From the NCBI GenBank assembly GCA_964346245.1, contig CAYFUF010000026.1:1-20535 (forward strand): DNA of 20,535 nt, written 5' to 3'. Source of the stretch: CAYFUF01 sp964346245. Lineage in GTDB: Bacteria; Bacillota; Clostridia; Tissierellales; Peptoniphilaceae. The notes under the pieces were generated by a model. The model saw nothing but the letters and a program-made list of their open reading frames with translations. It searched no databases and had not been told where the DNA came from. The translations under genes were made by a program, and so were the position numbers. Below, piece after piece: positions 14,897-20,535 of this stretch (the stretch's first letter is position 1; each line of letters opens with the position of its first letter).

Positions 14897-16378
14897 CTAA
14901 TCTTTTTTCTTCAATGCACCAATTTTCTTCAAGTGCTTCTCTACCGCATCAATAAAGATTTTCAGTACCTCTACCCTAGCATAGCGTTTATCTTCGCCAG
15001 AAATAACATGCCATGGGGCTTCTTTGGTTGATGTTTCGTCTAACATCTCATTCATGGCCACCATATATTCATCCCACTTCTCCCGGTTTCGCCAATCTTC
15101 ATCATTGATCTTATACGGCTTATCCTCTTCTCTGTCTTTAAAGCGCTCAGCCTGCTCCTCCTTGGAGGTAATGAGCAGGTATTTCAACAGAATCATATCG
15201 TTTTCTAACAGCTCATTCTCCATCTGACGGATTTCTTCATAAGCTCTTGACCACTCATAGTCATTAGCGAAGCCTTCGACTCGCTCAACCATCAACCGGC
15301 CATACCAGCTCCGATCAAAGATGGCAATGTTTCCATCGCGGGGAAAGTTGTTATAGAAGCGCCAGAGATAATGGTGGTCCTTTTCTATCTCTGAAGGGCC
15401 TGAAGTCGGGTTGATATCGTACGTTCTCGCATCTATATGCTTCAAGAGACGGCGGATGGCACCACCCTTCCCTGCAGCATCGGTTCCCTCGAAAACAATG
15501 ACGACAGGCACATTCCAATAGTAAAGGGAATAGGCTAAATCACCTGCCCTCTTCTGCAAGTCAGAAATCACTTCTTTGTATTCGTCCTTGTCAAGTTCCG
15601 GGCTTAGATCTAGCGATTCTAAATCAGCCTTAAGCTCACCAACTTGATGAACAAAGCCCGCCTCTTCTTTCTCTTTTTCTTCAATCAGTATTAGACTGTC
15701 TTTGATTATCTGTATGGAGGTCCCAAGAACGTGTTTAGAGGCCATCTTCCTGTTCCCTGACGGAACCACTATCCAAGGCGCAAAAGGAAAATCTGTTTCC
15801 TTCATTATCTCATTCATGTGGTCCAAGTATAAGTCATAGTTCTCATTCTGCTCATAATCCGCTTCGTTAGCCATAAACTTGCGGTACGGATCTTTTTCTA
15901 ATCGTTCTATCGCCTCTTTTTGCTCTTTTTGACTCTGATGGAGGAAAAACTTGATGATAATCGTGTGGTCATCATATAAGAGCTTTTCCAAGTTCTTGAT
16001 TTCTCTAATCTTCTGTTCTCGGCCAACACTATCCCCATTCAACCTATTGAAGGCATCATAGTACATTGAGCGGTCAAAGATGGCGATATTACCCTTTGCT
16101 GGCAAGTTTCGCCAAAACTGGTACGTATAGAAATAATCATCGATTTCATCGTAACGATTGAAGACTGATACATCCGCTGCCTTGGCATCTAGCTCCCTGA
16201 CCAAGTCATTGATCACATAACCTTTACCAGAAGATTCCCAACCATCAACCATAATGATTACTGGGATATCCTTCGCTTGGCATTCTCTTTGCAGGCAAGC
16301 TAGTTCTTCACCCATGTCCTCCCGCTTTCGACCTTCATAGGGAGATATAAAATCCTTAGTCGGCTTATTCTTAATCAT
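14897..16378 (-). CDS. pap: Polyphosphate:AMP phosphotransferase, two tandem PPK2 domains
   Basis: This 493-aa protein is a fusion of two PPK2 domains. The N-terminal one (about 10-235) has Walker A GWESSGKG (K52) and FDRSMYYDAF. The C-terminal one (about 265-490) has FEGTDAAGKGG (K304), FDRSWYGRLMVER and the lid RFKDREEDKPYKIND. Two-domain PPK2 enzymes (class II) phosphorylate AMP to ADP with polyphosphate, recycling nucleotides when ATP is low. Both P-loops are intact; in the family the C-terminal domain is usually the canonical active one. The length is normal. The start is supported by AGGAGGG 6 nt before the ATG. The gene stands alone, convergent with the lipoprotein gene and divergent from the glutaredoxin gene, sharing a 146-bp intergenic region with it. 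Confidence 0.92.
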   Translation of the reverse strand: MIKNKPTKDFISPYEGRKREDMGEELACLQRECQAKDIPVIIMVDGWESSGKGYVINDLVRELDAKAADVSVFNRYDEIDDYFYTYQFWRNLPAKGNIAIFDRSMYYDAFNRLNGDSVGREQKIREIKNLEKLLYDDHTIIIKFFLHQSQKEQKEAIERLEKDPYRKFMANEADYEQNENYDLYLDHMNEIMKETDFPFAPWIVVPSGNRKMASKHVLGTSIQIIKDSLILIEEKEKEEAGFVHQVGELKADLESLDLSPELDKDEYKEVISDLQKRAGDLAYSLYYWNVPVVIVFEGTDAAGKGGAIRRLLKHIDARTYDINPTSGPSEIEKDHHYLWRFYNNFPRDGNIAIFDRSWYGRLMVERVEGFANDYEWSRAYEEIRQMENELLENDMILLKYLLITSKEEQAERFKDREEDKPYKINDEDWRNREKWDEYMVAMNEMLDETSTKEAPWHVISGEDKRYARVEVLKIFIDAVEKHLKKIGALKKKD

Positions 16379-16401
16379 CTCATCCCTCCTTTACTCCTTG
16401 C

Positions 16402-16431
16402 AATATACCCTAAAGGTCCACTATCGGACAA
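16402..16431 (-). promoter_or_regulatory. Candidate promoter of pap
   Basis: On the minus strand, -35 TTGTCC (16426-16431) and -10 TATATT (16402-16407) are 18 bp apart, ending 24 nt before the pap ATG. The match is moderate (4/6 and 5/6). Confidence 0.4.
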
Positions 16432-16445
16432 AGACAAGTTTTACG

Positions 16446-16455
16446 AACACGTGTT
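16446..16455. promoter_or_regulatory. 10-bp palindrome AACACGTGTT, possible operator
   Basis: A perfect palindrome AACACGTGTT sits centrally in the region shared by pap and the glutaredoxin gene, 15 bp upstream of the pap -35. On the glutaredoxin side it is followed by TTGTTACACT, a possible TG-n extended -10 (TACACT at 16460-16465). It could bind a dimeric regulator affecting either gene; no specific regulator is recognised. Confidence 0.3.
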
Positions 16456-16524
16456 TTGTTACACTTAAATGAACTAGGGTAAGAACTTAAAGGATAAAAA
16501 AATAAAGAAAATAGGAGGACAATA

Positions 16525-16818
16525 ATGCCAAAACTAGTACTCTATAAAAAAGATTCCTGCCCCTTCTGCCAGAAGGTAATGGGCTTTATGAAAGCAAATA
16601 ATATTGATATTGAGATGAAAGATATCATTCAAGATTCAGCTAACAAGGACTACTTGGTTGAACATGGCGGAAAAAATCAAGTGCCTTGCTTATTCATCGA
16701 TGATGAGCCTATGTACGAGTCAGACGATATTATCGACTACTTGAGACAAAACTGCCTTGAAGGGGAAGAAGTTGAGGCCGAAGCACCAGCAGGCCCACAG
16801 CAGTGCCCATTTGATTAA
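16525..16818 (+). CDS. Glutaredoxin-family protein (CPFC)
   Basis: This 97-aa thioredoxin-fold protein begins LVLYKKDSCPFCQKV with redox CPFC at 12-15. QVPCLF carries the cis-proline, and GGKNQ and ESDDIIDYL follow, the normal end of a glutaredoxin/GST N-terminal domain. It would reduce disulfides or glutathionylated targets in the cytoplasm. An extra cysteine sits next to the cis-proline (VPC). After the domain there is an 18-residue acidic tail that ends QQCPFD, adding a further cysteine in a CPF context. The RBS AGGAGG lies 7 nt before the ATG. Monocistronic, divergent from pap, and closed by a bidirectional terminator shared with the barstar gene. Confidence 0.85.
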   Translation: MPKLVLYKKDSCPFCQKVMGFMKANNIDIEMKDIIQDSANKDYLVEHGGKNQVPCLFIDDEPMYESDDIIDYLRQNCLEGEEVEAEAPAGPQQCPFD

Positions 16819-16834
16819 AAACGAATAGCATTGA

Positions 16835-16863
16835 AAAAGCGATCCATTCCTTGGGTCGCTTTT
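16835..16863. terminator. Bidirectional terminator between glutaredoxin and barstar genes
   Basis: AAAAGCGATCC (16835-16845) and GGGTCGCTTTT (16853-16863) form 11 pairs with one G-U around loop ATTCCTT. The A and T ends give a U-tract on both strands. It lies between the convergent stops at 16818 and 16867. Confidence 0.8.
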
Positions 16864-16866
16864 CTT

Positions 16867-17133
16867 CTACCAATTAATCGTTACATTACAGTAGCCCTCA
16901 AGCGCCAGATCGCCGAAGACGTTCAGTATTTTCATGCCATAGTCGCCCATCTGCTCAATGATGTGCCTAGCATTGACGATTTGAATCTCGCTTCCCTTGA
17001 GATCAGTCAAGGAATCCCATAGGGCGTCCAAGTTATTGCCAAACGTATCAGGGAAGCTAAATACGCGGCGTAAATATACATAAGTATCATCACGAGAGCT
17101 GAAGGACTCGCCAAATAAAATATAATACCTCAT
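16867..17133 (-). CDS. Barstar-family ribonuclease inhibitor
   Basis: This 88-aa protein matches barstar in length and core motif. FGNNLDALWDSLTD (about 31-44) aligns with the barstar helix that plugs the barnase active site, keeping the Asp, Trp and Asp (D36, W39, D40) that contact the enzyme. Phe31 stands at the aromatic position where barstar has Tyr29. FGDLALEG near the C-terminus matches FREAKAEG, with Asp for barstar Glu76. It is cytoplasmic, as expected for an inhibitor protecting the producer from its own RNase. I chose the ATG at 17131-17133 because GGGGAGG precedes it by a few nt; the longer ORF to 17181 would overlap the barnase gene. It begins 13 bp after the barnase stop, so the two genes form a toxin-immunity style operon, toxin first. 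Confidence 0.9.
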   Translation of the reverse strand: MRYYILFGESFSSRDDTYVYLRRVFSFPDTFGNNLDALWDSLTDLKGSEIQIVNARHIIEQMGDYGMKILNVFGDLALEGYCNVTINW

Positions 17134-17146
17134 CTGCCTCCCCTTT

Positions 17147-17656
17147 CTAATAGAGTTGAGTAAATGAAGAGTAGTGATCATCAGTATAAAATATCAGGCC
17201 GTCATTAGAATAGACCAGCCGCACAGGCCCCCGATGGTCGGTGTAACCCTCTACTAAGTCAGCTTCATAGTATTGGCGGCCTTTCTTCTCAGGTAGGAGC
17301 CCTTCCCTGTTGCCAAAGCGGTTACCTCCGATGACGTATCCTCCATTATCCTCCACTGACCAACCCATGTCATCAGCCTCTTCCTTCGTAATGTAGTTAG
17401 GAGGTAGCTGGGAATATAAGTGAATATATAAGGCAACCTGGTCCTTTTCGTAATAGTCTTCGTCTTCAATTACCTCATTAGCATCTTCTTCGGCATGCTC
17501 TTCGGAAGAGGGAATCTTCTCCATCGTAATAATCGCAGATAAATCTTTACCATGGCTATCCCCACTTCTCTCTTCAGGCAGACCAAGGCTCTCACAGGCA
17601 AATAAAGAAAATACTAGGATGGAGAGGATAAAAAAGAAGGAATATTTTCGTTTCAT
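17147..17656 (-). CDS. Barnase-family ribonuclease with lipobox-like signal peptide
   Basis: This 169-aa protein's C-terminal 95 residues align with mature barnase. YITKEEA, GNREG, YYEADL, VRLVYSNDGLI and DDHYSSF keep the equivalents of barnase K27 (K91), R59 (R117), E73 (catalytic base, E131), R83 (R142), R87 (R146) and H102 (catalytic acid, H161), so it should be an active endoribonuclease. A loop before IGG is about six residues shorter than in barnase. The N-terminus is KRKY, a hydrophobic core (6-20) and LFAC at 18-21, which reads as a lipobox. If so, the enzyme is anchored outside the membrane by C21; otherwise it is secreted after signal peptidase I cleavage. Residues about 45-72 form a strongly acidic linker. 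The RBS AAAGGAG precedes the start. The barstar gene follows after 13 bp. Confidence 0.9.
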   Translation of the reverse strand: MKRKYSFFFILSILVFSLFACESLGLPEERSGDSHGKDLSAIITMEKIPSSEEHAEEDANEVIEDEDYYEKDQVALYIHLYSQLPPNYITKEEADDMGWSVEDNGGYVIGGNRFGNREGLLPEKKGRQYYEADLVEGYTDHRGPVRLVYSNDGLIFYTDDHYSSFTQLY

Positions 17657-17689
17657 TTGTATGACTTCTCCTTTGTTCGTCTTAACTAC

Positions 17690-17719
17690 TTATTACCATC
17701 TTGTTTAAAGATTAATCAA
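17690..17719 (-). promoter_or_regulatory. Candidate promoter of barnase-barstar operon
   Basis: On the minus strand, TTGATT (17714-17719) and TAATAA (17690-17695) are 18 bp apart, about 34 nt before the barnase ATG. The match to consensus is moderate. Confidence 0.35.
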
Positions 17720-17759
17720 ATCAGTACAAATTCAGTCTTGTTTTATCCCCAGGGAAAGT

Positions 17760-17785
17760 AAAAAAAGCACGCTTTAGCGTGCTTT
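17760..17785 (-). terminator. Terminator of the ABC ATPase-permease operon
   Basis: AAAGCACGC (17764-17772), loop TTTA, then GCGTGCTTT (17777-17785) form a perfect 9-bp stem. On the minus strand it is followed by a run of seven T's. It lies 24 bp beyond the permease stop and insulates the barnase operon. Confidence 0.85.
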
Positions 17786-17809
17786 CAAATAGGTGTTATG
17801 GAATACTTA

Positions 17810-19528
17810 CTACAACTTATAACTTAATTTGTGCCAAAGCTTGTCTACCCTAGCAAACAAGTAGACCGTTACGACAATTAGTAGCAAGAATAAAAAGCCT
17901 AAGACAAGCATGCCCGTTTGTTCAAAAGTAAAGGGCAAGACGAAAAAGGCAGCTATACAAGCTCCTACAATGGCGAAGCTGAGGAAGATTAAGATTGCTG
18001 CGTTAGCGTTTCCCTTGATTGCCTTCAGTTCATCATCCCAATTCAACTTAGGCGACTTAAAATCTAACAGCAAACCAAGCTCATTGATAAAGATCATGCC
18101 CAGGATATTCGTGATAAACAGGCTGATAAACAAGACCGGTATCGTCCAACCGACGACAAGCAAGGGAATCATTATGAGGATACTGCCGAGGAAGGCAAAA
18201 GCAATTCCTGGAAACAGCTTAGCAAACACAATCTCTTTAGCCCGAAGAGGAAAGCTCATCAGTGAATCAAGGTGCTTTGCGTCTCGAGAAAAGGCAGTTG
18301 CAGAGAGGGAATTCATCGGCCCTAAGGTAAATCCAATGCCAAATCCAATTAAGGATCCATACAGAATTTGATTGGAGATTCCACCAACAACAATAGGCAG
18401 AAACTCATGGGCAGCCCTAATCATTTCCATTATACCGTCTAGGCCGCCAGCCTCTCTGATAACACCTAAGCCTAAAGAGAAGATCATGACAACAGGAACA
18501 ATCAGGTTAGCTAAGGGACCGTTCACCACATAGGCTGGTGTTGACCACACGGCTTTTATCTCTCGTTTCAGCAAGGTCTTCGCACTGGACGCTTGTTTGG
18601 AAACTGAACTTTGTGCTTCCCACTTTTCTTCCTTGGAAAGTTTCTTACCTGCTGAGCCTTGGACTGATTGAATGATTGCAAAGTAGCCAGATCTGGTCAC
18701 TAAGGCAAGGACAACTAGGCAGATTGCCAAAGTAATCAGTTGGTAGAAGAGCCCTTTCACAAAGGATAAGGCGACCATCTCCCCTGCGCCCAGCATGGGT
18801 AAGTACCATGACAGACTTCCCTGCAACGGCTGGGGCATGTTCATCCCTACACTCACATTATCAGCAATCGTATTGCTTGTCGATGTGTTCAAAAACAGAA
18901 CCAAACCTATCGTAGCTACCATCGTGAATACCGTCGTAAATCGTTGCAGCCTATACTTGGAATGCAAGGCGGGGATGAAACGAATAAGTAGTATATAAAC
19001 GATGCTTACCAAAATGATGGGAACAATAGGCATAAAAAACAAAGTGAGTATCCAACCGATTAGCGCTTGAATAGAGAAATTTGCTACTAAGTTGCCCACT
19101 ACGATACCCGACATCATCATGAAGAGAATCAAGTATACTTGAATGCTAGATCCAATAACCATAGCTAGGGAGACCTCATTCTCCTTTACCGGCATAGTCA
19201 TGTAGGTCTCAGCATTATTAGAGAAAAAGTGTGTCGTTGGGACCGTAGTCATCGCAACGATGAAGCAAAAGAGCAGGCCAATGATATAGAAGTTCTGCAC
19301 CGTTTGTGTCTGAGCTTCTGGTGAACTCGCCAGCTTAGTCATTTCATAGGACATATAACCGTAAGGCACGCCAATGATAGCAAATAAGAAGATAAGTATA
19401 AATACCTGAGATACCTTCTTATTGATCTTGGATGTTGACGCCTTCTTTTTAGACGCCTGGCCAAACAGGTTTTGGCTGGAACCAAGCTTTGCTTGAACGC
19501 GGATTAAGGGCCATACTTTGTTACTCAT
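17810..19528 (-). CDS. Large ABC transporter permease (ABC-2 / ABC_tran_2-like)
   Basis: This 572-aa integral membrane protein has about a dozen hydrophobic segments, grouped in two halves around a hydrophilic middle (about 295-330, rich in Ser/Lys/Glu). It has no ATPase motifs. Its size and its partnership with the ATPase upstream fit the Gram-positive permeases of the putative ABC_tran_2 class; the transported substrate is unknown. FSRDAKHLDSLMSFPLRAKEI, seen in the second half, is the cytoplasmic loop typical of ABC-2 type permeases that docks with the ATPase. The ATG at 19526-19528 has GAGGA just before it and overlaps the ATPase stop by 8 nt (ATGAGTAA), so translation is coupled. The in-frame ATG 12 nt upstream lacks an RBS. 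Confidence 0.85.
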   Translation of the reverse strand: MSNKVWPLIRVQAKLGSSQNLFGQASKKKASTSKINKKVSQVFILIFLFAIIGVPYGYMSYEMTKLASSPEAQTQTVQNFYIIGLLFCFIVAMTTVPTTHFFSNNAETYMTMPVKENEVSLAMVIGSSIQVYLILFMMMSGIVVGNLVANFSIQALIGWILTLFFMPIVPIILVSIVYILLIRFIPALHSKYRLQRFTTVFTMVATIGLVLFLNTSTSNTIADNVSVGMNMPQPLQGSLSWYLPMLGAGEMVALSFVKGLFYQLITLAICLVVLALVTRSGYFAIIQSVQGSAGKKLSKEEKWEAQSSVSKQASSAKTLLKREIKAVWSTPAYVVNGPLANLIVPVVMIFSLGLGVIREAGGLDGIMEMIRAAHEFLPIVVGGISNQILYGSLIGFGIGFTLGPMNSLSATAFSRDAKHLDSLMSFPLRAKEIVFAKLFPGIAFAFLGSILIMIPLLVVGWTIPVLFISLFITNILGMIFINELGLLLDFKSPKLNWDDELKAIKGNANAAILIFLSFAIVGACIAAFFVLPFTFEQTGMLVLGFLFLLLIVVTVYLFARVDKLWHKLSYKL

Positions 19529-20282
19529 ACAAGTCCTCATTCCTATCCAAACCTGTGTTTAAATACCGACTTTCTGTTATCGTTAAGAAAATCTCTTCTA
19601 ACGTTTTATCTGGATAGCGGTTCTTCAACGCTTCCAAGGTTCCGTTATAGATCAGACGCCCCTTATTAATAATATTAATCTCATCACAAAGCTTTTCCGC
19701 CACTTCCAAGACATGGGTAGAAAAGAGTACCGTATTTCCTGCTGCAGCATGCTCTTTCATCTTTTGCTTGAGCAGATAGGATGATTGCGGATCTAATCCA
19801 GTCATGGGCTCATCCATTATCCAAATCCTTGGCTCATGCATCAATGAAGCGATGATATGTATCTTCTGGCGCATACCGTGAGAATATGTTTCGATGCGAT
19901 TAGCAACATCATCGCCCATTTCAAACTCATCCAAGAGTTGAGCCAGACGAGGCGCTCTATCTTCTTCGGGAACACCATATATATCGCAAATGAACTTAAT
20001 GTAGTCAGTCCCCTTCAATACTAGAAACTTATCTGGGTCATCAGAAATATAGGCGAACTCTTGCTTGGCAGCCAATGGATCCCTTTGTATATCATAGCCA
20101 TTGATGGAAATAGAGCCCGAATCAGGCGCTAAAATACCTGTCATCATCTTTAGGCTGGTTGACTTCCCCGCTCCGTTAGGACCAATAAAACCAACAATAG
20201 AACCTGGTTTTAAGCTCATAGAAACATTATCTACAGCTACCTTGTCCCCAAAGCGCTTACAAATTGCATTAACCTGAATCAT
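19521..20282 (-). CDS. ABC transporter ATP-binding protein
   Basis: This 253-aa ATPase has Walker A GPNGAGKST (K40), the Q-loop region AYISDDPDKF, signature YSHGMRQK, Walker B IWIMDEPMTGLD and H-loop STHVLEVAE. The degenerate signature (SHGMRQ rather than SGGQ) is common in the ABC-2 type drug, lipid or antibiotic exporter group. It energises the permease encoded next to it. The start is ATG 20280-20282, preceded by GGGGGTTAAA; another in-frame ATG at 20294 has no RBS. Its last 8 nt overlap the permease start. The upstream region is AT-rich, with a candidate promoter at about 20337-20365. Confidence 0.92.
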   Translation of the reverse strand: MIQVNAICKRFGDKVAVDNVSMSLKPGSIVGFIGPNGAGKSTSLKMMTGILAPDSGSISINGYDIQRDPLAAKQEFAYISDDPDKFLVLKGTDYIKFICDIYGVPEEDRAPRLAQLLDEFEMGDDVANRIETYSHGMRQKIHIIASLMHEPRIWIMDEPMTGLDPQSSYLLKQKMKEHAAAGNTVLFSTHVLEVAEKLCDEINIINKGRLIYNGTLEALKNRYPDKTLEEIFLTITESRYLNTGLDRNEDLYE

Positions 20283-20336
20283 TTTAACCCCCATTAATAT
20301 TATCGGTAAAAGATAACATCTTACCTTACTTCATCT

Positions 20337-20365
20337 ATAATATAACAACTCTTAGGCTTTATCTA
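20337..20365 (-). promoter_or_regulatory. Candidate promoter of the ABC ATPase-permease operon
   Basis: On the minus strand, -10 TATTAT (20337-20342) has TAGATA (20360-20365) 17 bp upstream as a weak -35 (4/6). The -35 would overlap the TAG stop of the terminase-like fragment. Confidence 0.35.
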
Positions 20366-20533
20366 CTTAATAAGAGCAAACATCGATTTTTGAGCCAGTA
20401 TCCGGTTGATTAGCGTTATTGGCCACTTTTGAGCTGTTCTTCCAGACCTTTGATAGATATCAATAGCGCCTCTTCCCAGTGTCTTCTTGTACGGCAAAGT
20501 CTTGGACTGGGTTGGCACTTGATTTCCAATTCT
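20363..20533 (-). pseudogene. Fragment resembling phage terminase large subunit, N-terminal region
   Basis: One minus-strand frame stays open from the window edge for 56 codons to a TAG at 20363-20365. Its text, with VPTQSKTLPYKKTLGRGAI followed by YQRSGRTAQKWP, resembles the segment ahead of the ATPase domain in HNH-type phage terminase large subunits, which typically read PTQS-x-x-LPY, then G-x-x-A-x-x-x-Y, then SGR-x-AQ-x-WQ. In an intact TerL the Walker A region would follow; here the frame ends within about 20 residues of that point, so it is a truncated remnant. No other phage genes are visible in the window. The assignment is from remembered family pattern, and the upstream part is outside the window. 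Confidence 0.55.
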
Positions 20534-20535
20534 TG

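Noticed and set aside
17134..17181. Longer barstar start at 17181
   Set aside because: It would overlap the barnase gene and lacks an RBS, and barstar homology begins at the ATG of 17133.
274..19540. Open frames antiparallel to or out of frame with the listed genes (for example inside addA, addB, murE and glcK)
   Set aside because: They lack ribosome binding sites, show no recognisable domains and lie within strongly supported genes.
20340..20535. Transposase remnant at the right edge
   Set aside because: I first considered an ISL3-type C-terminus, but the frame lacks its motifs and fits the terminase N-terminal pattern better. No terminal inverted repeats were seen.

Overview
The window reads as chromosomal DNA of a low-to-moderate GC Gram-positive bacterium of the order Lactobacillales. 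The reasons are the RexB-type AddB that lacks a Walker A motif, a streptococcal-type (L-lysine-adding) MurE, a QueT transporter behind a preQ1-I riboswitch, strong AGGAGG-type ribosome binding sites, lipoprotein signal peptides and compact operons ending in hairpin/T-tract terminators. Genus cannot be assigned from the sequence; an Aerococcaceae- or Carnobacteriaceae-like organism is only a guess. No rRNA, tRNA, CRISPR array or intact insertion sequence was seen.

Layout. 1-95 is the 3' end of an unrecognised gene, closed by a strong terminator that also serves the converging genes. 274-3038 (minus) holds an ABC exporter followed by a membrane-anchored protein with a C-terminal J domain. 3132-3881 (plus) is a short-chain reductase that looks like the EF-P 5-aminopentanone reductase family. 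3930-12028 (minus) is an operon of glcK (ROK glucokinase), addB/rexB and addA/rexA, the last two overlapping by 8 nt. 12108-14844 (plus) is a promoter, a preQ1-I riboswitch with its own terminator, then queT, murE and a small lipoprotein gene, apparently one transcript. 14897-16378 (minus) is a two-domain PPK2 polyphosphate:AMP phosphotransferase. 16525-16818 (plus) is a glutaredoxin. 16867-17656 (minus) is a two-gene barnase/barstar unit. 17810-20282 (minus) is an ABC ATPase and its large permease, again overlapping by 8 nt. 20363-20533 (minus) is a decayed fragment that resembles the N-terminal part of a phage terminase large subunit and runs off the window.

Most of the window is housekeeping: recombination repair (AddAB), cell wall synthesis (MurE), sugar phosphorylation, nucleotide recharging from polyphosphate and redox. 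Two places deserve attention. The first is a barnase-family RNase that keeps all six catalytic/active-site residues but starts with a lipobox-like signal peptide and an acidic linker, and is encoded just ahead of a barstar-type inhibitor. The second is the queT leader, where an off-type preQ1 riboswitch appears to control not only the queuosine-precursor transporter but also the presumably essential murE, and where the 5' strand of the aptamer has a perfect 9-nt complement just beyond the terminator. I did not find a clearly new multi-gene system; the lipoprotein-barnase/barstar pair is the closest candidate.
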